A stretch of DNA of 64,000 bases from Terebella lapidaria. Taxonomy: Eukaryota > Annelida > Polychaeta > Terebellida > Terebellidae. The notes beneath the pieces were generated by a model. The model did no database searches and had not been told where the DNA came from. It was given only the letters and a program-made list of their open reading frames with translations. Positions 1 through 11,308 of this stretch are shown here, in pieces. The DNA lies in assembly GCA_949152475.1 (NCBI GenBank), contig OX424559.1, positions 15,717,809 to 15,781,808 on the forward strand, read 5' to 3'. A program made the position numbers and the translations under genes. Position 1 is the stretch's first letter; the number at the start of each line of letters is the position of its first letter.

Positions 1-654
1 CCTGTGTAAGGGTAGCGGCACGATGCGTCAAGAGAAGCTTTGTGTGTGGCAATGTTCCGTAAAGAGTATCAGGTGCAACGAAAATTTTACCATAATTCTG
101 ACATATAAATCGCAGTATTTACATCACATGATTCATGAAATATATATATGATGCCGGTATTTTGATCTTTGACTATAACATATTGTAGAAGTGACAACTT
201 TTCCAACATTGCTGAATAAATATATTGGCATCACTGTTCAGAAATAACCAACCATTTTTTTCTGCACGTTTATCGTCAACACCGGTAAGCACCCGACTGC
301 TGTATGACCGCTTTTCATTAAAACTCACTTTTCCTGAAGTTTTGATTCGCAAGCACGTGTGTTTCTAGTTTGTTAGTCGGTGAAGGGAATCAGCACCGCG
401 CAGGGTGTATCATTGAACATCGCGTAGGGCATTCATCGTGAAACAGTAATACTCCCGTGTCTTTAGACCGGCTAGTACAGTCACGCCATCTAGCGAAAAA
501 CGTCATTTGACCCTGCATCGCCCTAATATTACATATCAAGAAAATCATCATTCATTTCCTCCACACATTTTGACAAATGATTTGCCATTCTGCCTTCATA
601 GAATAAATGACCTTCACCAATTATGAAAATTGCTTATTATCGAAATATCAAATA
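1..654. other. AT-rich non-coding stretch
   Basis: I see no credible coding region, RNA gene or repeat terminus here. The composition is ordinary for the window. Confidence 0.5.
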
Positions 655-860
655 CAACATGGCGACCATTTGGCCATTCAGCGATGTTGGCTCAACCTGG
701 TGGGTTCGACGTCGGCAGATGTATGTTACAGTTACTGGACCGGTACCAATAATGACAGCCCACTATTGGTCAAGGGACTGATGATCATCGCAAATTCAGA
801 TTATGACAGCCCATATCGTGCCACTATTGGTCTGGTAGACTGCATGGCAACGAACACCAC
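655..860 (-). repeat. short copy of the 72-bp-unit element family
   Basis: This piece matches, in opposite orientation, the inner part of the large element at 30606-32804. It shows in order a GATGTTGG motif, a CGACGTCGGCAGA-like motif, GTTACTGGACCGGTA, and then about two degenerate units containing a CATATCGTGCCACTATTGG-like core. The large relative has about 17 units, so the array length differs strongly between copies. No terminal repeats were recognised here; it is probably an old truncated copy. Confidence 0.55.
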
Positions 861-1114
861 AGGACATTAAAATTATATTGTCTAAATTGTATTTCGACGG
901 AGGGAAATTAATAATATAAAGTAAAAGACACTCTGAAACAGACTGCCCCAAGGACAAAATACGGCAGTGAAGTGCCAACCTCGAAATCTATCGTAACATA
1001 CTTCTTGTGGATGGAACCTCCATTTTTTTACCGAGAGCTCCACCAGCGTCACTGATTAATCTGCCAAAGTTATCACCTATTGATGATCCAGTACACATCA
1101 TTGCGTTGAAAATG
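861..1114. other. no recognised feature
   Basis: AT-rich sequence between the short repeat copy and the hairpin at 1115. Nothing supportable was seen. Confidence 0.4.
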
Positions 1115-1147
1115 CATTGGAACTCACTCCAAAAGTGAGTTCCAATG
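1115..1147. repeat. perfect 14-bp hairpin
   Basis: The left arm CATTGGAACTCACT and its exact reverse complement are separated by five bases (CCAAA). It abuts the 21-bp minisatellite and may mark the edge of a small foldback element. Confidence 0.8.
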
Positions 1148-1149
1148 AA

Positions 1150-1372
1150 CGAAGTAGCCAAGTCGTCTGCACGAAGTACTAAGTCGCCCCCTCGAAGTAC
1201 TAAGTCCTTCGCACGAAGTACTACTTCGCTTGCACGAAGTACTAAGTCGTTTGCACGAAGCATAAGTCGTTTGCACGAAGTACTAAGTCGCTTGCATGAA
1301 GTACTAAGTCATTTGCACGAAGTACTAAGTCGTTTGCATGAAGTAGTAAATCGTTTGCACGATGGAAAGTTA
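1150..1372. repeat. 21-bp minisatellite
   Basis: About ten imperfect units of roughly 21 bp built on GCACGAAGTACTAAGTCGTTT. Because the period is divisible by three, both strands stay open over the array and give spurious repetitive peptides (ARSTKSF or RANDLVL repeats). I regard it as non-coding tandem DNA. A related foldback (TTCGTGCGAACGAAGTAGTA) occurs alone at 1800-1832. Confidence 0.8.
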
Positions 1373-2444
1373 CATAGTTGACAAATCCATCTACATCATC
1401 GTACCCCACCAAATAACAAGCGCTACATGGCACTCCACATGGTGCTTCAAATTTGGTGCCTTATATCTCCGTAAGCACCACATGACGCTCTAAATCATCC
1501 ATACTTCCCCTAGCAAAAATGTGATCATTTTAATCTAATTAATCTTGATTAATTAAAATAGATATTACTGAATACAATATTCTGCAATTATTTGAGGTAA
1601 ATTGATATTATCGATGAACTATTCATTATTCTATTAGTTGATTAATAAATGTAAATAGAGGATCCAGGTTTAGGAAATTGGGAGGACCTTGAAAATTGAC
1701 TATGGTAATTAAAGCGTTGATTGTTAACATTAGGATCACTCACTTCATAGGCTTAGTACAATGTTCGAATACAATGTATGGATATGTGAATGACTTATTA
1801 TTTCGTGCGAACGAAGTAGTACTTCGTGCAAACCCCAAAGGTTTTTTTCCATCATGTCCTATCACGGGCACCGTACTTACATGTAGATCTAGACTTATAT
1901 TTTACTGATACTTCCAGGTACAAAAATTCGGAATAAAAATGAAAAAAAAAAAATCTGTAATGTTGACATTAGGTGTGTATTGCGAGTTCAGATTATTGAA
2001 ACAGAAACATCGTAGTATAAGTAGAAACAACTAGTTTACATAATGCAAATGTTGGATGATGGGGGAACCAATACAGACTTTACAGGATTTAGTAAAATAT
2101 TGAGTCCAGTATAGATTTTCTGAATACCGTAAACTCTGTATTGGACGACCAGCATCCAATATTTGCTATATATTATCAATAGAACCAATCAGATAGTTAA
2201 TCTATTTGCATTTCATGTGCTCTTGAAGAGTTCATGATGAACCCAATGAAAACGAAACGACAAGATGACTTTGTTCAAACAAACACGCACAGGCCAATAT
2301 ACGCAATCCCAATGTCTCGGATTCAGTACACCTTTTTTAAGGGACAGACATGCGGATTGAAAGAGACTATCGCGCTGTCCGATACACGAATGCAATATAC
2401 CATATTGGGATCCAGCATACATTATTTGGGAGTGACACGTGGTA
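1373..2444. other. non-coding, AT-rich
   Basis: Apart from the small foldback near 1800-1832, nothing is recognised. It ends at the left target duplication (CAAAT, 2445-2449) of the BEL/Pao element. Confidence 0.5.
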
Positions 2445-2449
2445 CAAAT

Positions 2450-2812
2450 TGTAACGGCAGTTTCCCTATTCGTAGGTAGACGCAGATAGACGCAGACGCA
2501 ATTGGTTTCACCGATTTATTGACATCTACGATCGTAATTTTGAGGGATATTTGTTGACATTTATGACATCTATTGACATCTTCGATCTTTGTTATAAATG
2601 TGAAAACTTTTTGGCCTTTTATTGTAATTTTGAGGGATATTTGTTCGCAAAAAATTGCCGTCATTAGTGCGGATATAACTCGTTAGGTGTTGGCCGTGTC
2701 GCAGTACTGAAAAATCAACATAATGTATACAAAAAGATGAGAAAAATCAAACTAATGGCTCCTCGTGAGATCATAACGTACTAGTATCACAACAAGCCCA
2801 TGTTCACTCACA
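2450..2812 (-). repeat. BEL/Pao 3' LTR
   Basis: 363 bp, TG...CA bounded. It matches the 280-bp LTR at 7433-7712 from TGTAACGGCAGTTTCCC to CACTCACA. The extra length comes from an internal duplication around the TTGTTGACATTTATGACATC segment. Confidence 0.88.
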
Positions 2813-2944
2813 TGGCTCCTCCAATTTTGGAAACAAAATGTCTAACAACGAATTCTAGGAACAAACAAATATCAATATATTCTGAAACATATTTCAAGTT
2901 ATCATGTTATCATATCAATACGATTAATTAGACTCAAGTGTCTC

Positions 2945-3240
2945 AGACGTCCTTGTACTCGAGCAGAAGAACAAGTTTTTGAATTGGCCTTTCAAGGTAT
3001 GCATGTGTCCCTTGCACATTCTTGCCGGTTGATGTGTCGGCCATCATGACCCTAACATGACGCACATGGCCATCCTGTCCGGCGAATGTTTCGACGACCC
3101 GACCTAAGCGTCACTGGTTTCTAGGTAACTGGATGTCTTTCAACAAAACAACACCTCCGACCATCAGTCTGCGTCTAAATTGTGTCCATTTTTATCGCAC
3201 CTGTAACGCTTGAATGAAGTCTCTTTTCCAGCGGACACAG
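2945..3240 (-). pseudogene. BEL/Pao integrase C-terminal tail remnant
   Basis: The minus strand just inside the 3' LTR reads as the conserved tail of BEL/Pao polyproteins (DUF5641-like), with a run of the type LGRVVETFAGQDG followed by VMMADTSTGK and a final KLVLLLE. Its position directly before the 3' LTR fits the end of pol. Confidence 0.65.
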
Positions 3241-3579
3241 AATTCGTTGGCTAGATATTGAACACGGCGCCACCGCCTCCTGCAGTACATATCCGTTTCA
3301 GGAAGTTCCCTGGAGGTGGGAGGATCACTTTACTTTTCATGGTCAACAAATGGTTAGGAGTGAGCGGGTTGCAGAACACTAGGTCGTTCAAGTCTTTTTT
3401 TTATTTTTTTTTATACACAATATTTAATTGGATTGATCAACAGGACATTCCTATACAAAGATCTTTCCGGGTTCAAGTCTTGAACTGTTAGCGGCGACCA
3501 TTGATGACCGCAGCTGCTTCTGCCACCAAAGTCCATAAGAGTTCATCGTCCAGCTGTTCACTTACATCGTCCAACTAGA

Positions 3580-4375
3580 GGGCGGTGGGGGAGAGGCAGT
3601 CGGTCTCACAACCGCACAGTTGTCCCCCGTCTTTTTTTTCTTGGAATGAAGTATGTGACGCCATTTTCCGGAAAATATTTTTTTTGTGGCGGCCATCTTG
3701 TTTGTCCGATTCGGCTGAAAAATCAATAGTAACCTACCTCAGGGCCCAAAGTATGTGTACAAAAAGTTTCGTGATGATATTTTGTTGCATTATGTGGTTT
3801 CTGAGTTACCTCTTCATGGTAATTTTCGCGAATTCAAAATCATACAAAATCAATATATATACACTTCTGGCCATGCACTCATCAATAACGGTAACAGTGA
3901 CGCCTGTTGTACACCGCCAAGTGGTTATGAGATTTGTTGTGATTCCTGAAATTGGGTCCCCCCCCCCCCAAAAAAAATGTTCTTTTTTTGTGGCGGCAAT
4001 CTTGTTTTTCCGATCTGGATGAATTTCGATAGCAAACTACCACAGGGCCCTCTGTATGTGTACGAAAAGTTTCGTGATGATATCTTGACACGTTCCGGAT
4101 AACAGTGTGTGACGTCGTTTTGCCCAAAAAATTTTTTCGTGGCGGCCATCTTGTTTTTCCGATTTGGCTGAAATTCAATAGCAACCTACCTCAGGGCCCG
4201 ATGCAAGTGTACAAAGAGTTTCGTGATGATTTTTTGGTACCTTTTGGAATAACGTGCGTGACGTCATTTCTGGGATGGCGCACGGCGCACGGCTCACGGC
4301 TCACGGCTCACGGCTCACATGAACCCGCACAAAAACTATATGTCCCCCCTCCGGGGGACATAACAATTATGTGAG
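3580..4375. repeat. tandem-unit repeat nested in the BEL/Pao element
   Basis: About three imperfect units (near 3650-3790, 3985-4090 and 4110-4255). Each has a GTGACGTCATTT-like start, a GGCGGCCATCTTGTTTTTCC core, a CAACCTACCTCAGGGCCC segment and a GTTTCGTGATGATATTTTG end. A CACGGCT heptanucleotide repeat (near 4282-4318) and a hairpin with a GTCCCCC/GGGGGAC stem (about 4339-4362) follow. It interrupts pol sequence, so it is a later insertion. Its exact edges are uncertain. Confidence 0.65.
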
Positions 4376-4949
4376 CCAGCTTCGAACAGATCTAATTTGG
4401 CACTCCGACACATCCCTGGCGTGGCTAGCAGATGGGGCGTTCATCTCGAACTCCACTGCCATCTTTTGCTCCTGCACGGGATTCCGTAGTTTCCAACACT
4501 TGACACAGTTGAATAACATGCGTGAGACCAATGAGCTACATCCTGTGATCTAGTATCCATTACTCCTAATCTCATTGATTGTAATTCCACGACCTTGATG
4601 AGCTGTGGTTTCGTGATAGTGTCGTGCAATGATTTCCGTGATGTAATGATTCCTGAGCAGGATGGCCAGATGTTTGAAGTCGTAGGAGAAGTCGCTCCAT
4701 AGCACGCGACCACCGACCTGCAAATTGCATCTTCAACAGGGATTGGATCCAGTCGACACAGTGAACTGGTCGTCTTGATCAAACTGTTCTTGACTTTTGT
4801 GTTGATTCTGTTAGACCCTTTCCTGAGATTTCGTAAGATTCTGATCTCATCATTGAAGGCTGTAGCTTGAACCTCTCTGATGACTTCTTGTTCAGCACAT
4901 TTGATTTCCTCAACAAGGTTCATAACTGTGTACTTGTTTCGAGACTTTG

Positions 4950-6370
4950 TTGTTAGCACGAAGGAATTTTTGTCGGATTTGGGTCAGTAATCATTTCTTG
5001 TACCAGAATATGATCGCAATGGCATGCAGCAATCGAGGCCATTTCGAGAAGCGATCCAGCCTGTCGAGACCGAAGGTTCTGGTGGTCTTAGTGCTAAGAC
5101 ATTGTTTCAGGTTCAAGTCATCTGGATGCTCAACAGCTGAGTCGGAGTCCCGAGCTGGCAGATCTGTGTTCTATAGGAACCTGGGGCCTGTGAGCCATGT
5201 GGATCTTTGCATCTGCTCTCTAGTTAAGCCACGTGATCCGTCGTCTGCAGGATTATCTGTTGTGTTCACATGTCTCCATTGTTCGGGTTCAGATTGGTCT
5301 CGGATGAACTGCACCCAGTTCGCTACAAACACCTTGAAGTGAGATGATTCGTTCCTGATGTATCTTAGGCATCACTGCTAGCTGTCCAGTATACTTCTGA
5401 GTTGATCTTGTACTGTGTAGTGCCTTCTTGATGATCATGCTCACACGTACCGACATTGTTGCCGCCGTGAGTTCCAGACGAGGAAGAGTTACAGTTTTCG
5501 TTGGAGTAACTCTGCATTTTCCCATCACCAGTGAGCAGTGAACTTGACCACTTTCATTGACCAATCGCAAATATGAAGACTGACTCTATCCCGTCGTACT
5601 CGCATCTGAGAAATGGTGCAATGATGCATCAATCACTCTGCCAAAATCTGTGTGTTTGTAGCGTCTGGCTATTTTCAGGTCAGCTAGTGGCATCCGTTGT
5701 AGTTTCCACTGTTCCCATCGAGGTCGCACAGCTTCAGGAAGAGGCGTGTCCCAGTCCGTGCCAGACTGACATAACTCCTGGAGAATCTGCTTGCCGATAA
5801 GTACAACTGGTGCTATGTGTCCGAGTGGATCGTACACCGAACTCACAGTGGACAGTACACCCCGTCTTGTCGGTGGTTTCTCCCCGAGTCTGATTTGGAA
5901 TTGGAAAGAGTCTGTTTTTACCTAAAATTCAATTCCCAGTGTTCTCTCGATTGGGAGTTTGTCATGATGGATCAAGATCAAGGTTTCCGATGCCTTGGGC
6001 ACGATCATCCAGTTTGACTGGCTCCATTACAGCCTTTGAGTTGGATAGAAACTTATGGAGTCGAAGTCCTTCTTTGGCACACATTGCCTGAGAGTTGTTG
6101 ATCAGCCAAATCGCTTCCTGCTCTTCTGGGCCAGGCTTCGAGTTTATCTTCGAAAGCATTTGCTATCACAAATGGATCGCCATATCGCTGTTGGAGTAGT
6201 TGTTTGGCTCGGCTGAAGGCATCATGTATTTTCAGAAGTAGTAGATCCTTTCATTGGGAGGCATCGCTGTCTGCTTTATCAGAATTTCGAATGTTCCAAC
6301 TTGCATACTGAAGAGGGTCGCTGCAGAAAATTCCCGGTTCTGGCATCGGCAGACGATTCAGACGAAATTT
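4950..6370 (-). pseudogene. BEL/Pao pol remnant (RT/RNase H)
   Basis: Minus-strand frames contain signatures of Pao-type pol. One is SVYDPLGHIAP followed by ILQELCQ..W (connection domain after the RT). Another is MGKCRVTP.....LPRLELTAA (RNase H region). The order on the minus strand is correct for BEL pol downstream of the gag-like frame. The region is broken in several places. Confidence 0.75.
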
Positions 6371-6387
6371 CTCAGTGAACTGTTATG

Positions 6388-7410
6388 TCAGAGTTGTTTT
6401 CTCTGAGGGTTTGTTTCTGACATGAAAACTGGATACCCTGAGGTCGGAGTTTGCTGTGGCAGTGCATGATGAGGCATGGCAAATGTGGGCGGCATGCTGT
6501 ACTGACCGGCGGTCGCATTGGAAGACCTGTGTGTGACCGCTGGATTTCGGTGATTGACCTGGTCAGATTTTGTAGTGTCCACAGCATCATTGACAGATAG
6601 GTTCTGTGAATTCTGAACAGCATGTAAATAGTCACTCACATATTCATTAGCAGTATCTGGTACTTGAGGTTTGTTCTCCTCAATCAGCTGCTGTTCTACC
6701 TGTCCAACTTTTGTAATTGCTTCGTAATAACTGTGCCTCAGCCACTTTTGTAATAACTTTGCCTCAGCCACTTCTATTTCTTTCATCATCTGAATTTTCT
6801 CGAGCTCCATTTGCTTTGAAGACTCCAACTCCAGGTATTTTGATTTTGCCTTCAGTGATGCGACTTGTGTAGCAGCTTCCATTTTCCTGTCAAAAGTTGA
6901 TGCCCGAGACCGGCGACTACTTTGGCTTGACTGGCTACTTGCATGACCGGACCTGGCCGACATCCTGGAACAGCTGTCCGTGAGGTCATTCTCCAATACT
7001 TCGAGAAACTGTGATATCATGCTGAGTGCACTGACATCATCTTCACACACACTGTCATACAGATCATGTATAGCATCAGCTGCACTTAGATTGACGAGTT
7101 GCTCATCGACTCTATCTACAGACTGTTTACAAACTTTCAGTTTCAGTTTATACTGTTTCAACAGAGTCATATTCATCGATTCACAAATCAGCTCATTCAT
7201 TTTCTTCGCCACATCTCGCCAATGTTTTATATTTATTTTCACATCATGTAGGCTCCTTTCTATCGCCAGTGCTTGCCCCTTCTCTGTCAGCACCCGTGCA
7301 CGGCCGCTCGAACGTGGAGGCGGGTCACCCTGACTGTGCTGCACAGACGTGCCACCAGTACCGTCTGTCTCGCCTACATCAGGCACTAACTTCACCTCTG
7401 TTTCAGACAT
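6388..7410 (-). CDS. BEL/Pao Gag-like protein
   Basis: A 340-residue open frame beginning 22 bp inside the 5' LTR edge. It has an N-terminal acidic/PT-rich segment, a helical stretch starting near residue 40 (KGQALAIERSLHDVKINIKH), serine-rich sequence around residues 150-175 and a charged coiled-coil-like region at about 180-235. BEL/Pao polyproteins start with comparable helical Gag segments (DUF1759-like), which together with position supports the call. The C-terminal part is Q/N/P-rich. No zinc knuckle was recognised within this frame. Confidence 0.7.
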   Translation of the reverse strand: MSETEVKLVPDVGETDGTGGTSVQHSQGDPPPRSSGRARVLTEKGQALAIERSLHDVKINIKHWRDVAKKMNELICESMNMTLLKQYKLKLKVCKQSVDRVDEQLVNLSAADAIHDLYDSVCEDDVSALSMISQFLEVLENDLTDSCSRMSARSGHASSQSSQSSRRSRASTFDRKMEAATQVASLKAKSKYLELESSKQMELEKIQMMKEIEVAEAKLLQKWLRHSYYEAITKVGQVEQQLIEENKPQVPDTANEYVSDYLHAVQNSQNLSVNDAVDTTKSDQVNHRNPAVTHRSSNATAGQYSMPPTFAMPHHALPQQTPTSGYPVFMSETNPQRKQL

Positions 7411-7432
7411 AGTTCAGCGGTAGAGTTTTCAC

Positions 7433-7712
7433 TGTAACGGCAGTTTCCCTATTCGCAGGTAGACGCAGATAGATGCAGACGACCATTGGTTTCACAGATT
7501 TATTGACATCTTCGATCTTCGTTATAATCGTGAAAACTCTCTGGCCTTTTATTGTAATTTTGGGGGATATTTGTTGACATTGGCCTCGATAGGTGTCGGC
7601 CTTGTCGCAGTACTGAAAACTTATCATAATATATACAAAAAGACGAGAAAAATCCAGTCAGTGGCTCCTCGTGAGATCATAAAGTATCACAACAAGCCCA
7701 TATACACTCACA
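7433..7712 (-). repeat. BEL/Pao 5' LTR
   Basis: 280 bp, TG...CA bounded, matching 2450-2812. It is followed directly by the right target duplication CAAAT at 7713-7717. Confidence 0.88.
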
Positions 7713-7717
7713 CAAAT

Positions 7718-9100
7718 AGACCAACCATGTGGATGGATTCGTGCCGATTAATTAATATATCTTGTTATTGCGTGATTCTAAACTTGCGTGGTTCTAAACT
7801 GAAAATATCACCCACTTCCGATTTGAACGTTAACTTCATGTGCCGGACATATGATATTTGTAGTTTTTCATGTATTCCGTATGTGTTCCGCATCTACCAT
7901 TCGTTTATGAACAAAATGAATGCAGCAGCATTCCTTTGACAGTTAATTTATCCTAGTAGTGAAAACACTTCACCCTAGTCCTGAATTTCCGTCTGTGACA
8001 CTATACCCTGATCTGCCGGTAAAACTGAACGTCGTTTAATAAATCAACGATGTGCGGTTTCCATCAAAACAGTATCGCATTTTATCAATACACCAATAAT
8101 TAATAGCTGACTATTTATAGCGCACAGAACTGATACCAGTATCCGCCTCGATTGTCCAAGCAAGAATCGAACCACATGTACCTGTCGCCATCTTTTACTA
8201 GGGTAAAGCACTTTACCCTAGCCCGTGTTTGCACTGTGTGTTAGGTTGTAAAGATAAGTCAAACGGGGTATTTTTGTTAGGTTGCAAGTCAAACGAGGTA
8301 TTTTTGGTAACACATGACTGTGGTTTTTACGCTCGCTTCAATGTGAGTCAGATGTCTGTGTTTACAATATTTTCTGTACATTCACTGCATTGCTTGTTGG
8401 CTAGACGTAGGGTCTACGTGAGCCTAAATGGATCAACAACACTGATACAAACTTATCTGAGTTGACAGGCAATAAGCCTGGAAACGCGTATATTTCTTTT
8501 CAACTGCAGTCAGAAGCGCTTTTCCAGACGATTCAAGTCGTGCCGTGACACATCGTGGTAGTTACGACATTCTGTCTGTCCTTGATGTGAGTTCATGTGA
8601 CCTGCACTTACGACGTTCTGGCGTTCTCCACACATTGCCATTGCAGATACGACATTCTGCCCTTATCCCTTGTCAGTTACGACATTCTGGCAATCATCGA
8701 ATGAGCATATTGTCACTTAACACATTATTCCTTTCCTCAAAATCTTCTCATTATTATTGGTAATTTCAGCTGTAAATATGAACGAGCACATCGGAACGGT
8801 GTTAGAGATAATGAAAAGAAAAACATAAGTCATGTTGGCCGAAATTTCATTTACGACCTTCTGCCTTTCACCTTTCGATTTGAACTTTCTGGTGACATTT
8901 GTGTGGCGATTTTGCCCTAAGCACGCGGCAGGTGATTGTAAACATACATGCCATTTATGTGGCCTTTTCGGTCTTGGCCTTGTTTTGACACGCTCCACTC
9001 GAGCGGGCGTTGCTACGGCAACGCATTGTAATTTACGCTCCAGTAAACTATAACAATGGTTTGATTACGCTTCGCGTGCAGCCTCTAGTTTCTGGTGTAT
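7718..9100. other. non-coding with small palindromes and degenerate repeats
   Basis: No coding region is supported. Two related palindromes lie about 250 bp apart. The one at 8198-8221 is perfect (CTAGGGTAAAG, CA, CTTTACCCTAG); the one near 7952-7977 is a diverged version. A GTTAGGTTG...GTCAAACGGGGTATTTTT phrase is repeated at 8238-8310. Around 8555-8690 the phrase TTACGACATTCTG recurs four or five times at about 45-bp spacing. Confidence 0.5.
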
Positions 9101-9109
9101 TATATATAC

Positions 9110-9625
9110 ACTGGAAGCGACTTGGTCGAGGAGATTGTCCAAGGTCGAGTGACAGGATGCACTCGGAGCTCGCCATGAGCTTTGAGTTCCCTGGTCAGGA
9201 GTAGTGGGCTCTTAGAGCCCTGGGGAAGATTTCCATGGGGAGGCCCGGGCTGGGAGAGACAAGTTGCTGACTCGGGGGCGCAAGCCCTGTGGATCGCCAG
9301 TTCTCTCCCTTCTCAGGACGGTGTTACATAGGCTCTGGCCAGCATGTCGGACTGTACGGGGTTCCATCCCTGAGGCAGACCGCGGCTCGCCAAGCCCCTC
9401 CAGCTAACACCGTGGTGATGAACCAGTTTCTGAACGGTGTCGTAGGCCTGGGAGTGTTGGGTGGGCTGTTACCTGGTTACTGTTAATGCTAGAGTGGTTA
9501 CCATGTCCGCAGTGACCTCCAGTGAGCGGCGCCGCCGCAAGGATCCGGAATAGCGGATGTGCGTCCGCAAGGACTCGCGGTGAGAGGACTATCCTCGGGG
9601 ATCCCGAAGAGCGGACGATAGTCAA
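9110..9625. other. GC-rich island of unknown nature
   Basis: About 500 bp markedly richer in G+C than its surroundings, ending sharply at AT-rich sequence near 9625. Short open frames exist on both strands, but none has a recognisable domain. A CGCAAGGA-type phrase repeats near 9535-9575, and GAGCGGACGATAGTC closes the block. It could be an exon, an LTR-element leader or a structured RNA; I cannot tell which. Confidence 0.35.
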
Positions 9626-9801
9626 TAACTTTACATTTGATTTTCCCGCCAAAATTTTGGTCCAATTCATAAAATTCCACATATTTGATTTACCGGAAAA
9701 TTATCACATGTTCGTACATTGGTCTTGACCAGTTCTTACGATTGCTGACGAACTAAATATACAAGTATTTCATCCCATTTAAAAATGATAAAAAAAGGTA
9801 T

Positions 9802-10902
9802 TGTAACGGTTCTAGGGGTCGAGATTCTCTTCTTTCGTTTCAGTAGACTCCGGAACGTTGGCTACAGGGGCACTTCGGGAGGCTTCGGTGCTCCAGCAAC
9901 AAGCCATCTCAGTTGTCTCGGCTGCAAGGGCAGTTCGGGAGGCTCCGGGACTCCAGCTGCAAGTTGTCTCAGTTGTCTCGGGTGAGGTACTTCGGGAAGC
10001 TCCAATGCTCCGGCTGCAGGCCGTCTTGGTTGTCTCGGGTGAGGTACTTTGGGAAGCTCTGATGCTCCGGTTGCAGGTCATCTCAGTTGTAGCGTGTTGG
10101 GGTCTGCAGCTGCTAGTGTTCCCGAAGTAGGGATCACCTATCATGTAGTTCGGTATTCGGCTCCTTCTCTCGACCTCTTCTTCTTCGGTTGTAATTTCGG
10201 TTGATAGCTTGGGTTCACAGCTATCTCAGACGTTATCAGCTTTGATTTCAACCCGACTAGTCTTCCAGTCCTCTTGTATTACTTCGGTGGACTTTACTTC
10301 TTAAAATTCTCTAACTTCACTTCGGTTGTTATTCCAGCCGGCCAGGCTGGCTCAAAAAACTACTCTTGGCAGCAGTTCAAGGTTTATCGACGAATCATAC
10401 AGTCGGTTGAAATAGTTTAGAATTCATCCGGCGATGACATCTTCGGCAGTTCGCTCGCTCTTCGGCCAATTTGACTAGTTCGGGGATGTGCTCTGGTTGG
10501 TGTCCCAGGGTCAAAAGGCACTGACTCCTTAGAGTCGGCTGTATTTATACTTTTCGGGGTAGGTGTCATGTGACCTACGCCAACCAAGCAAAACTGACTT
10601 TTCTGCCGAAAAACATTTATGATTGACAATCAATCAGTAACCGCCACGTAATAATATGCATTGTTCTAAACGCTTCTTAGCAACTTGACGTAATTGCGTA
10701 TTTTGACCACCAAGGTCTGAGTTCAGCCGAAGAGAACCTGAAGCCGCCGGAAAATACCCGAACTTTGATATTCATATATACACTCTTAGAATCAATTTAA
10801 AACACCTTTAACGACCATAAAGCATAATGTAATCATTTATAACATTAACAAAACAGGTCTTAAAACTTAGCCGAACACACTTTTCGGCCTGAAGTCGTTA
10901 CA
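9802..10902 (-). mobile_element. solo LTR, Ty3-like, minus orientation
   Basis: It starts TGTAACGG and ends CGTTACA, with TG...CA termini and a 4-bp direct duplication GTAT on both sides (9798-9801 and 10903-10906). In the minus orientation a TATA-like box GTATAAATAC lies at 10541-10550, consistent with an LTR promoter. No internal coding region is attached, so it is a solo LTR. A 57-bp minisatellite lies inside it. Confidence 0.65.
9865..10095. repeat. 57-bp minisatellite in the solo LTR
   Basis: About four units, each with a CAGTTGTCTCGG-like start, an ACTTCGGGA(A/G)GCTC middle and a GCTCCGGCTGCAGG end. The period is about 57 bp, so open frames on both strands over it are a by-product. Confidence 0.75.
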
Positions 10903-11308
10903 GTATGTTTACATGTTGCGAGGTCATGCTCTATACAGGAGGAAAATGCTTATTCCTGTGAAACTACGTGACTAGTATGCAAAACGTTGATGGTGTTTGT
11001 GACTATATATGGTGTGATATATGTTTTGTACAATTTTTTTTTGTAACATCACAAAATATATTTTGTTATATTGGAATATGGGGTCCAAAAACATTATGTG
11101 AAACACAACATAGATCTGGGGCAAATTGACAATGAAAAAATCCAACCTCATTATTCTAAACAGGGGTATGCGTTAGTTCGGAGCATGTGTAATGAATTGA
11201 ATATCTAATCGTACCTATACTGGTAATAATAGTTTGTATGGTGCTTCTGAAATCGAGCAAAATAAAAAAAATGACCACGTGGCAGTGTTTGTTACCCCAA
11301 CGTACCTG

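Larger units (their letters stand above)
2450..7712 (-). mobile_element. BEL/Pao LTR retrotransposon, both LTRs, broken
   Basis: A 5.3-kb element in minus orientation. Direct LTRs lie at 2450-2812 and 7433-7712, both starting TGTAACGGCAG and ending CACTCACA. A 5-bp target duplication CAAAT flanks it (2445-2449 and 7713-7717), as is usual for BEL/Pao. In the element's own sense a gag-like frame follows the 5' LTR, then Pao-type reverse transcriptase/RNase H, then an integrase C-terminal tail before the 3' LTR. The pol region is decayed and carries a nested repeat insertion. By eye the LTRs differ by around 5-10% plus one internal duplication, so it is neither fresh nor ancient. Confidence 0.9.

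Noticed and set aside
1145-1381. Repetitive open frames on both strands (ARSTKS and RANDLVL repeats)
   Set aside because: They are translations of a 21-bp minisatellite, equally open on both strands.
9858-10130. Repetitive frames over the solo LTR
   Set aside because: They are produced by a 57-bp minisatellite with a period divisible by three.
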